From the NCBI GenBank assembly GCA_013041835.1, contig JABDRH010000549.1:1-6238 (forward strand): a stretch of 6,238 nucleotides of DNA. Direction: 5' to 3'. The notes beneath the pieces are model-generated. The model worked only from the letters and a program-made list of their open reading frames with translations. It did not search any database and was not told the DNA's origin. This document shows positions 1 to 5,500 of the stretch, piece by piece. Within the stretch, counting starts at the first letter, position 1. Each line of letters opens with the position of its first letter. Source of the stretch: Desulfatitalea sp. (lineage in GTDB: Bacteria; Desulfobacterota; Desulfobacteria; Desulfobacterales; Desulfosarcinaceae). Both the position numbers and the translations under genes were made by a program.

Positions 1-2024
1 ATGGTGGACAGTGCAGACAATGGGGTCATACCCGAGGCGCGCAAGGCATCCTGCAGGGCATCGCCGGCATGATCGTCGGTCACCGCATACAACACCCCCA
101 ATGTGCTCACCACGATCTCCTTGGCCACAAAGCCGCTAAGCAGTGCGATGCCGCCACGCCAATCAACGCCGATGGGATGAAAGACGGGCGCCAGCAAGCG
201 CCCCAACTGTCCGAGAAACGATTCGGCGGTCTTTTCGGATTTATAGCGTTTGCCAAGATCGGCCAGTGCCGTCCGCCGTTGCGCCAGAATGCGGTTTCGG
301 GCCGCCTCATCGGGGGCCTCGGCAGCCAGCTTGTCATAGCGAGTGTCAACAGCTTGTTTTGAATTGGAATACGCTGTTGCCGTTTGGGAAGCGTGGGGAA
401 AATTGGCCAAGCCCCAAATGATGATGGAGCCGATCAGAATGATCCCGCCCATGCGTTTGATAAAAAGCTTGCTCCGATCCCACATATGGATCATCAAACT
501 CTTCAACATAGGAACCCGGTAGGGCGGCAGTTCCATGACAAACGGGGCATCGGCCCCTTTAAACAGTGTCGAACGGAAAATGCGACCGGTGACGATTGAC
601 AGGAGTATGCCGAGAATATAAATGCCGAAGATAACCGATCCGGCCTGGGCGCCGAAAAAGGCGCCGGCTAAAATGATATAGACCGGCAGTTTGGCCGAGC
701 AGGACATGAAAGGGGTAATCATAATCGTGAGCAACCGATCGGTTTTGCTCTCTAGCGTTCGCGAGGCCATGATAGCCGGTACGTTGCAGCCGAAGCCCAT
801 CAGCATGGGGATGAACGACTTGCCGTGCAGGCCCACCATGTGCATGATCTTATCCATCAAAAAGGCGACCCTGGCCATATAGCCGGTATCTTCGAAAAGG
901 GCGATACAAAAAAAAAGGATCAGGATGTTGGGCAGAAACACGGCAACCGTGCCCACCCCCTGGATCACGCCGTCCAGCAGCAAGTCCGCCACCCATCCCT
1001 GGGGCAACAGGTGGCCCATACCCCGGGCCAAAAGGTTGAATCCGGCTTCAATCCACTCTTGGGGATAGGCCCCTATGGTGAAAGTCAGTTGAAACATGGC
1101 CCAGATGAAAAAGAAAAAAATGGGCATTCCCACATATCGATGGGTCAGGATCAGATCGATATTCCGGGAGATGTCGACCCGCTGCATGGTGCTGGTGAAG
1201 AGGACCTCTTTGATAATGCCCGAGATGAACCCATAGCGTTCATCGGTGGTAATGATTTCAGGATCATCGCTGAAACGATCCATCAAGATTTGCCGTTGCC
1301 GCCGCACCGCTTCAAAGATGACACCCGCCTTATCCTTGAAGATGGCGGTCAGTCGCTCCTTGATGATGGCGTCGTCTTCGATGAGTTTAATCGCCGTCCA
1401 GCGGGCGGGATAAGGTAAATCGGCGCCCGGAAGCGTTTCAAGATGCTGCCGGATGACTGCCACGGCTTTTTCAATCTCGTGGTTGTAACGGACCTTGCGT
1501 TTCTGGGGAACGCTTTCGGTCCGGGACAACGCGATGGCGGCATTCAACAGCGCATCGATTCCCTTCTTGCGATTGCCGATGGTCTCCACCACAGGCACAT
1601 CGAGCAACTCGGAGAGCTTTTGCGTGTCGATTTTTATGCCCCGGGACTCCGCCTGATCCATCATATTGAGGGCAAAGACCACATTGCAATCCAGCTCGCG
1701 AAGCTGGGTGGCCAAATAGAGGCTGCGCTCCAGGTTGGAAGCGTCTATGATATCGATCACGACGTCCGGCGCATCGTCCAGCACAAAATCGCGGGCCACA
1801 ATTTCTTCGATAGAAAACGGGGTTAGGCTGTAAGTACCTGGAAGGTCGACGATTTTCAGATCAATTCCGTTTTTCCAAATCCGCCCCTCTTTTTTCTCGA
1901 CGGTGACTCCCGGCCAATTGCCTACTTTCTGCCGCACGCCGGTAATGGCATTGAAAATCGTGGTTTTTCCGGAGTTGGGATTTCCGGCCAGGGCAATGGT
2001 CACTGTACGAGCGTCACCGGTCAT
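1..2024 (-). CDS. feoB: Ferrous iron transporter FeoB, C-terminus cut by the window edge
   Basis: FeoB is the inner-membrane Fe(II) permease with a cytoplasmic G-protein domain. From ATG at 2024 the frame is open to the window edge, giving 674 codons. The G domain shows G1 GNPNSGKT (14-21), the G2 region VGNWPGVT (34-41), G3 DLPG (60-63) and G4 NMMD (120-123). G5 is TIGNRKKG rather than the usual S/T-A form. A charged helical spacer covers about 170-290 and membrane segments begin near 297. Permease signatures are GFGCNVPAIMASRTLE (410-425), PFMSCSAKLPVY (438-449) and GFVAKEIVVSTLGVLY (631-646). A polar, charged stretch at about 545-605 separates two membrane segments. The family is usually 700-800 residues, so roughly the last tenth is missing. 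The start overlaps the feoA end by 11 bases. An AGAGG Shine-Dalgarno at 2034-2038 lies inside feoA, indicating translational coupling. Confidence 0.97.
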   Translation of the reverse strand, partial: MTGDARTVTIALAGNPNSGKTTIFNAITGVRQKVGNWPGVTVEKKEGRIWKNGIDLKIVDLPGTYSLTPFSIEEIVARDFVLDDAPDVVIDIIDASNLERSLYLATQLRELDCNVVFALNMMDQAESRGIKIDTQKLSELLDVPVVETIGNRKKGIDALLNAAIALSRTESVPQKRKVRYNHEIEKAVAVIRQHLETLPGADLPYPARWTAIKLIEDDAIIKERLTAIFKDKAGVIFEAVRRQRQILMDRFSDDPEIITTDERYGFISGIIKEVLFTSTMQRVDISRNIDLILTHRYVGMPIFFFFIWAMFQLTFTIGAYPQEWIEAGFNLLARGMGHLLPQGWVADLLLDGVIQGVGTVAVFLPNILILFFCIALFEDTGYMARVAFLMDKIMHMVGLHGKSFIPMLMGFGCNVPAIMASRTLESKTDRLLTIMITPFMSCSAKLPVYIILAGAFFGAQAGSVIFGIYILGILLSIVTGRIFRSTLFKGADAPFVMELPPYRVPMLKSLMIHMWDRSKLFIKRMGGIILIGSIIIWGLANFPHASQTATAYSNSKQAVDTRYDKLAAEAPDEAARNRILAQRRTALADLGKRYKSEKTAESFLGQLGRLLAPVFHPIGVDWRGGIALLSGFVAKEIVVSTLGVLYAVTDDHAGDALQDALRASGMTPLSALST

Positions 2025-2271
2025 GGGCAAGTGCCTCTAAAGCGGGGGAACTAACGGTGATATGCGCCGCTTCCGCCACGCGCAGTGAAACATGAGCGCC
2101 TTTGACGATCAGCTCCAGGGGGTCTTTCAAAGGGGCGTATTTTTCCACGAAAATGCGGGTCCCTTTCACGATTCCCATCTCTAGGATGCGGCGCCGCAAA
2201 GCACCACTGCCGCCCACACGTTCGACCACCGCCCAGTTGCCCGCCTTGATTTCGCTCAGTTGCATTTCCAC
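2014..2271 (-). CDS. feoA: FeoA, SH3-like partner of the FeoB iron transporter
   Basis: FeoA is a small cytoplasmic SH3-like protein needed for FeoB-mediated Fe(II) uptake and thought to act on FeoB. The 85-residue product has the family pattern: a short N-terminal strand (LSEIKAG), then RRRILEMGIVKGTRIFV (about 26-42), the APLKDPLELIVKG segment (46-58) and the closing SLRVAEAAHITV (62-73). It is close to the usual family length of about 75-85 residues. The start is limited by an in-frame TGA two codons upstream, so only GTG at 2271 or ATG at 2265 is possible. GTG is preferred because GGGA (2279-2282) stands 7 bases before it. The gene overlaps feoB and shares its transcript. A promoter candidate lies about 60 bases upstream. 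Confidence 0.95.
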   Translation of the reverse strand: MEMQLSEIKAGNWAVVERVGGSGALRRRILEMGIVKGTRIFVEKYAPLKDPLELIVKGAHVSLRVAEAAHITVSSPALEALAHDR

Positions 2272-2278
2272 CGCTCAT

Positions 2279-2282
2279 TCCC
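2279..2282 (-). promoter_or_regulatory. Shine-Dalgarno supporting the GTG start of feoA
   Basis: GGGA on the minus strand ends 7 bases before GTG at 2271. The alternative ATG at 2265 has only GGTGG two bases before it, which is too close. A stronger AAGGAG at 2313-2318 is 41 bases from the start and cannot serve it directly. Confidence 0.45.
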
Positions 2283-2329
2283 ATTCGATAGTGAAGCTTA
2301 ACCAAACCCAATCTCCTTAAAGCCGTAGT

Positions 2330-2358
2330 AAATTAGATCGTACCGGGGATAATGTCAA
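2330..2358 (-). promoter_or_regulatory. Housekeeping-type promoter candidate for feoAB
   Basis: On the minus strand a perfect -35 TTGACA (2353-2358) is followed by exactly 17 bases and a -10 TAATTT (2330-2335), which keeps 3 of 6 consensus bases. Transcription would start near 2323, leaving a leader of about 50 bases before the feoA GTG. The site falls in the 98-base gap after the 100-residue gene, so feoAB can be transcribed separately from it. The ATTATCC sequence at the -35/spacer junction resembles part of a Fur half-site, but I see no full Fur box. Confidence 0.5.
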
Positions 2359-2369
2359 ATGGTTGGGAG

Positions 2370-2672
2370 CTATGCACTGTCGGGCGGGTCGCCTTCGGGG
2401 GGGATCGAGGGAGGACAAGCGCCGGATACCGCCTCATCCTTGAGAAAATCGTAGAGCCGTCCGCTGTAACGGCACTGGATCATGTCCCTGATCTTACGCA
2501 TGAGATATTCCCGGGTGCTTCCTTCGCCGTCGATGCGCAACCGGAACGCCAGCAGACGCTGCAAAGCCAGATCATCCTTGTCCCTGTCGGGCACCATGCG
2601 CATGACATTGCGCAACATGGCGAGCATCGGCCCGTCCAACGACTCGATCGAAATCACCTTATCCTTGTCCAT
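2370..2672 (-). CDS. Unrecognised 100-residue helical protein upstream of feoAB
   Basis: I do not recognise the family. The frame is convincing as a gene: ATG at 2672 has a strong Shine-Dalgarno, AGGAAGG at 2680-2686, spaced 7 bases. Codon third positions are G/C-rich as in the neighbours. The protein is soluble and charged, starting MDKDKVISIE. Predicted helices cover about 12-30, 33-50 and 54-80, with a proline-rich, low-complexity tail (about 87-100). It has two cysteines (67 and about 86), no membrane segment, no signal peptide and no obvious winged-helix pattern of FeoC. It lies 98 bases upstream of feoA in the same direction, so read-through into feoAB is possible. A role in iron uptake is only a guess from position. 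Confidence 0.8.
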   Translation of the reverse strand: MDKDKVISIESLDGPMLAMLRNVMRMVPDRDKDDLALQRLLAFRLRIDGEGSTREYLMRKIRDMIQCRYSGRLYDFLKDEAVSGACPPSIPPEGDPPDSA

Positions 2673-2761
2673 GACCGCACCTTCCTAAAGCGTGGGCATC
2701 ACAGGCCATCCCACCACCGACCAACAGTTCCATATCATTGGCAACGCCCATGGTGTCCATC

Positions 2762-2767
2762 ATAATA
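2762..2767 (-). promoter_or_regulatory. Weak -10 candidate for the 100-residue gene
   Basis: TATTAT on the minus strand matches five of six -10 positions and lies about 90 bases before the ATG at 2672, in a local AT-rich patch. At 17-base spacing the -35 would be GATGTT, a poor match. TTGCAA is present but only 13 bases away. I offer it only as the best candidate seen. Confidence 0.25.
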
Positions 2768-2907
2768 GATTGAGATTAATTTGCAACATCGGGATACATG
2801 CCAACCTTTCCAGCGCGTTGCAGCACATGGACACCGCAGAAGGCGTGGCGCGATTTGAACCGATGTGGGAAAAAGCAGTGGCGGTCCCTGGGGCGCAATC
2901 TGCTGTG

Positions 2908-2936
2908 AGCTGTTGGCTTGACAGCTAATCAGCCAA
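2908..2936. repeat. Two overlapping inverted repeats downstream of the CheX-FliN gene
   Basis: AGCTGT (2908-2913) pairs with ACAGCT (2921-2926) across 7 bases. TTGGCT (2913-2918) pairs with AGCCAA (2931-2936) across 12 bases. The two stems share bases, so they are mutually exclusive. On the minus strand, the transcribed direction here, the U-rich bases lie before the stem, so this is not a standard intrinsic terminator. It could protect a 3' end or be chance. Confidence 0.35.
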
Positions 2937-2978
2937 AACAAATCAATTTCGTCCACGGACCGGAACGAAGAGCAAGGT

Positions 2979-4340
2979 TTACCCAAAGCTTTTCACCCGC
3001 TCCTTGCGACTGACCACCTCGATGATGCGGATGCCGTATTTTTCGTTCTCCACGACCACTTCGCCCTTGGCGATCAAAGTGTCGTTGACCAGCAGGTCCA
3101 CCGGCTCGTTGTCGAGCTGGTCCAATTCCACCACGGCCCCCTGACTCATCTTTAACAACTCTTGAATTCGCCGCTGGGTGCGGCCCAACTCCACCGTCAA
3201 CTCGAGGGGAATTCCGAGTATCAGGTTCAGATTGCGAAGTTCGTCATCGCTCTCTTTTTGGTCGGCTTTCTTGCCGCCCGCATCCTGAACTTGACCATCA
3301 GCGCCTTGCTCGGCTTTCGGGTCGCCTATTTCATCGCGCTTGATGCCGGCATCGACGATGATGGTATAGCCGCCGCACGAGAACAAGAACCGTTGCGTCT
3401 TGATGACGTTGAGTGATTCTACCCGGAAGTCGCGGCCGTTGGTGATCGCCGGTGTGGATAAGACACACGACAACCCCACATCGACAAAGGCCGATTTAAG
3501 ATTGCCGCCGATGATGTTGCTTAGCTCCCTGAGCACATCGAAGACATCTTCGTCACTTTCGATCTCGTCTTCTTCAATGCCCAGCATGGAAGCGGTCATG
3601 GTGCGGGCGAAGTCATCGTTGACCTGTATATTGAACAAGCCCTGTACATCCCCGGCGAAACTGACCGTTCCCACGGTGCGCTTGTCTTCGATGAATCCCT
3701 CGGGCACTTTGGGAATGTTTTCGGTCTCCATGGACAGCATGGTGTAAAAAACATCGATCACGGCGTTGATCACGGTGGTGGGGATGTCCACCGAATTGAT
3801 CTTGGCTCGAACTTCAACGCTGTCCAGTTGATTGATGCCGGCGATTTCCGCTTTCGCGCCAAGATCCTCTTTGAGCGTGATATCAACGATCAGCTCGTGC
3901 TTTTTATGTCGGAAGATCATTTGGTGCAGTTCACCCATTTTGCTGGGTTCGATCTTAAAATCAGAACCACGGGTGATGGAGGGCGTGGAAATAACACAGG
4001 CCAGGTCCAGATCCTGAAAATCGCTCTTCAGATTCCCGCTGATGATATTGCCCAGTTCGCCGAGAACGTCCTTGATCACTTCCTCGCTGTCGATCTCTTG
4101 CGCTTCTATGCCCAACATGTCGGTGGTGATGAGGGTGGCGAATGCCTGGCTGACATGCAGGCTCATGGTGCCCACCACTTCGCCTGCAAAGTGGACCGAG
4201 CCCACCAGCCGCTGTTCATCGAGCCCCTCATCGGTGGATTTGCCGACCTTGACCATATCCATGGAGAGCATGGTCTCGAAGGTCTCGATCACACAATTGG
4301 AAAGGGTCTTTTCAACCGCCGTGATGCGTATTTTTTCCAT
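2979..4340 (-). CDS. CheX-CheX-FliN fusion: predicted flagellar switch protein with two CheY-P phosphatase domains
   Basis: The 453-residue protein has three modules. CheX domain 1 (about 1-160) carries ELGNIISGN with E95 and N98. CheX domain 2 (about 180-335) carries ELSNIIGGN with E272 and N275. E-x-x-N is the catalytic signature by which CheX and CheC remove phosphate from CheY-P. A polar, charged linker (about 335-366) leads to a complete FliN-type SPOA domain (about 367-447) with VELGRTQRRIQELL, GAVVELD and GEVVVENEKYGIRI. The architecture parallels FliY (CheC-FliN) of Bacillus and Thermotoga, but with two CheX units and no FliM-like CheY-binding peptide at the N-terminus. It would sit in the cytoplasmic C-ring, or compete for it, and quench CheY-P. 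ATG at 4340 has GGATAGG at 4346-4352, spaced 5 bases. No flagellar gene adjoins it, and no clear promoter was found. The domain calls are firm; the motor location is inferred. Confidence 0.92.
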   Translation of the reverse strand: MEKIRITAVEKTLSNCVIETFETMLSMDMVKVGKSTDEGLDEQRLVGSVHFAGEVVGTMSLHVSQAFATLITTDMLGIEAQEIDSEEVIKDVLGELGNIISGNLKSDFQDLDLACVISTPSITRGSDFKIEPSKMGELHQMIFRHKKHELIVDITLKEDLGAKAEIAGINQLDSVEVRAKINSVDIPTTVINAVIDVFYTMLSMETENIPKVPEGFIEDKRTVGTVSFAGDVQGLFNIQVNDDFARTMTASMLGIEEDEIESDEDVFDVLRELSNIIGGNLKSAFVDVGLSCVLSTPAITNGRDFRVESLNVIKTQRFLFSCGGYTIIVDAGIKRDEIGDPKAEQGADGQVQDAGGKKADQKESDDELRNLNLILGIPLELTVELGRTQRRIQELLKMSQGAVVELDQLDNEPVDLLVNDTLIAKGEVVVENEKYGIRIIEVVSRKERVKSFG

Positions 4341-4843
4341 TACAGCCTATCCATCGGTATGTTTGCATCTTCTTCATCCCTTGGTGGGGATTGTTTCCCG
4401 TAACGCTCGTCACTAATTTGACGGAGCATTCCATCGGCCGGCTGCAAAAGCCCGGATGCGTTGGCCGGCGGCGTATCCCGGCGGTTTCATGGGGCATCGT
4501 TGTTGCCTTTCGAGCATCGCCGATGTCTGCCGGAACAGTAGGCTAAAATAATAACGCAACCCAATGATATTATTATCTCCTTCTCACTTTTTCGGACAGA
4601 CCTGCAAATGCGCCGTACCGGTTTCGGGAATACGGAGCCGGTGGTGGTGTCGCCTATCCGTTTCGGTCGGTGCACCACCCGCTGACGGACTGTTGCAAAA
4701 TACCGGCCAAATCAATCCGCGGCAGCGCCCACAACCGGATCGTGAGGTTTCAGACATTGGCGACCACCACACGAATAAGCGCTGTAATATCAATTCAATA
4801 TGTTGTTTTGACACAGAAAGGCGGAAATACTCGAATTCTTATA
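4341..4843. other. Non-coding part of the divergent intergenic region
   Basis: About 500 bases lie between the CheX-FliN start and the cheX promoter. It is expected to hold the promoter of the minus-strand fusion gene, but I could not identify a convincing -35/-10 or sigma-28 site on that strand. An AT-rich patch at 4545-4576 contains AATAATA (4547-4553) and TATTATT (4568-4574) as inverted repeats, possibly a binding site for a bending protein or part of a promoter. GGTGGTG/CACCACC inverted segments occur near 4640-4680. Minus-strand frames at 4487-4678 and 4584-4814 lack ribosome sites and protein-like composition. No tRNA or known riboswitch was recognised. Confidence 0.5.
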
Positions 4844-4870
4844 TAAAGTTCGGACGTTAGGTGCCGATAA
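4844..4870 (+). promoter_or_regulatory. Flagellar sigma-28 (FliA) promoter of cheX
   Basis: TAAAGTTC (4844-4851), an 11-base spacer and GCCGATAA (4863-4870) match the enterobacterial FliA consensus TAAAGTTT-N11-GCCGATAA at 15 of 16 fixed positions with exact spacing. Transcription would start near 4878, giving a leader of about 140 bases before cheX. This places cheX among late, class-3 flagellar and chemotaxis genes. The strength of the match makes chance unlikely, and the adjacent gene product fits. Confidence 0.88.
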
Positions 4871-5018
4871 CCCTCTTGACGTTGCGTATCGGGCACGCGC
4901 GACATACGGTACTTTGTTCAGGTGGTGGAGGAACCGTCAGAACGCGTGCAGCACCGGCAATCAGACCGTTTCAACGGTCGACCGGTCACACGGCAAATCA
5001 ACCAGGGGTAGAAAACAA
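4871..5018 (+). other. Structured 5' leader of the cheX transcript
   Basis: The leader contains GCACGCG (4893-4899) complementary to CGCGTGC (4943-4949), enclosing ACGGT/ACCGT (4906-4910 and 4933-4937). A compact hairpin GACCGTT-TC-AACGGTC (4964-4979) follows, and then the palindrome GACCGGTC (4980-4987), which could compete for the same AACGGTC strand. The last stem ends about 17 bases before the Shine-Dalgarno AGGGG (5004-5008). I tested it by eye for the GEMM c-di-GMP aptamer and found only a GGCAAATC fragment, without the second conserved half. Confidence 0.4.
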
Positions 5019-5480
5019 ATGGATCCAAATTATATCAAACCGTTTGTCATTGCCGCGAAACGGATTTTCGAAACCATGATTACGGTTCCCTTCTCACTGG
5101 GAAAACCGGTATTGAAGACCAGCAATGAAGTGCCCCATGAAATCAGCAGCATTATCGGTATCTCGGGCAATGTCAGCGGCTGCGTGGTGCTCAGCCTGTC
5201 GGAAGAGGTAGCCTTTCAGCTCGCCTCGGCGCTAATCGGCGAGGAAGTGAACGCCCTGGATGAGGATTGCACCGATGCGATCGGAGAGATCGCCAACATG
5301 ATTGCCGGCAACGCCAAAACCGACTTTCCCAGCAAAGACAACAGCATCTCCGTACCCAGCGTCGTTGTGGGCAAGCACAAGGTCACCTACCCTTCGGGTA
5401 TCCCCATTATCACGATCCCCTGCAAAACGGACAAGGGGGAAATCATCATCGAAGTCGCCTTGAAAGAAAAAGAGGCTTAG
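5019..5480 (+). CDS. cheX: Single-domain CheX-type CheY-P phosphatase
   Basis: CheX is a cytoplasmic phosphatase that hydrolyses CheY-P and resets the chemotaxis signal. The 153-residue product is a full-length CheX domain. It has an N-terminal helix (about 5-22), the ISGNVSGCVVLSLS strand region (48-61), and GEIANMIAGNAK (89-100) with the E90-x-x-N93 signature and the conserved AGN after it. A C-terminal beta segment (about 111-148) includes VPSVVVGK and IITIPCKT. ATG at 5019 is chosen because AGGGG (5004-5008) precedes it by 10 bases and the domain begins there. An upstream in-frame start at 4914 would add a non-homologous tail. The gene is divergent from the CheX-CheX-FliN gene and driven by a sigma-28 promoter. 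Its stop overlaps the alaS stop. It is not a close copy of either fused domain, judged by eye. Confidence 0.9.
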   Translation: MDPNYIKPFVIAAKRIFETMITVPFSLGKPVLKTSNEVPHEISSIIGISGNVSGCVVLSLSEEVAFQLASALIGEEVNALDEDCTDAIGEIANMIAGNAKTDFPSKDNSISVPSVVVGKHKVTYPSGIPIITIPCKTDKGEIIIEVALKEKEA

Positions 5481-5500
5481 GGCAATTCGCCCATCCCCTC
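5462..5500 (-). terminator. Possible intrinsic terminator of alaS
   Basis: On the minus strand, GGGC-GAATT-GCCC (5480-5492) at the alaS stop is flanked by GAGG (5497-5500) and CCTC (5472-5475) and followed by TTTTTCTTT (5463-5471). The outer and inner stems are separated by a four-by-four internal loop, so the fold is weak. The U-tract is read from codons for the Lys/Glu-rich end of cheX. Confidence 0.3.

Larger units (their letters stand above)
2673..2978. other. Intergenic region between the 100-residue gene and the CheX-FliN gene
   Basis: This 306-base gap holds the Shine-Dalgarno and weak -10 of the downstream gene and an overlapping pair of inverted repeats at 2908-2936. I see no RNA gene, no insertion-sequence end and no terminator with a U-tract for the CheX-FliN gene. 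Reading frames through it lack ribosome sites and recognisable protein patterns. Confidence 0.6.

Noticed and set aside
825..1418. Plus-strand 197-residue open frame and other long plus-strand frames across 1-2024
   Set aside because: They lie antisense to feoB, which is unambiguous by its GTPase and permease motifs; the plus frames show His/Gln/Asp-rich antisense composition.
2659..2763. Minus-strand 34-codon frame starting ATG-ATG and overlapping the start of the 100-residue gene by 14 bases
   Set aside because: It has no Shine-Dalgarno and its start coincides with the best -10 candidate, so it would not be transcribed from that promoter. The composition is only mildly protein-like.
2846..2868. 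GGTTCAAATC on the minus strand, as in the T-arm of a tRNA
   Set aside because: Flanking bases do not form the T stem and there are no D-arm, anticodon or acceptor partners upstream.
3828..4403. Plus-strand 191-residue open frame across the CheX-FliN gene
   Set aside because: It is the antisense shadow of the tandem CheX region; no ribosome site or family pattern was seen.
4687..4702. GGACTGTTGCAAAAT resembling IS6-family insertion-sequence ends
   Set aside because: Only one copy is seen, with no partner inverted repeat, target duplication or transposase remnant.
4584..4814. 76-residue minus-strand frame in the divergent spacer
   Set aside because: GTG start without a ribosome site, atypical composition (Arg/His/Cys/Pro clusters) and no recognisable family.
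4989..5011. Fragment CACGGCAAATC resembling the start of a GEMM c-di-GMP riboswitch
   Set aside because: The second conserved part (a GACGCAAAGC-like segment and its tetraloop stem) is absent before the cheX start.
4922..5011. 29-codon GTG-started frame in the cheX leader ending 7 bases before the cheX ATG
   Set aside because: No ribosome site precedes it and no conservation can be judged from one sequence.
4914..5018. Upstream in-frame ATG extending CheX by 35 residues
   Set aside because: It has no good Shine-Dalgarno at proper spacing, the extension is unlike CheX, and the domain begins at the ATG at 5019.
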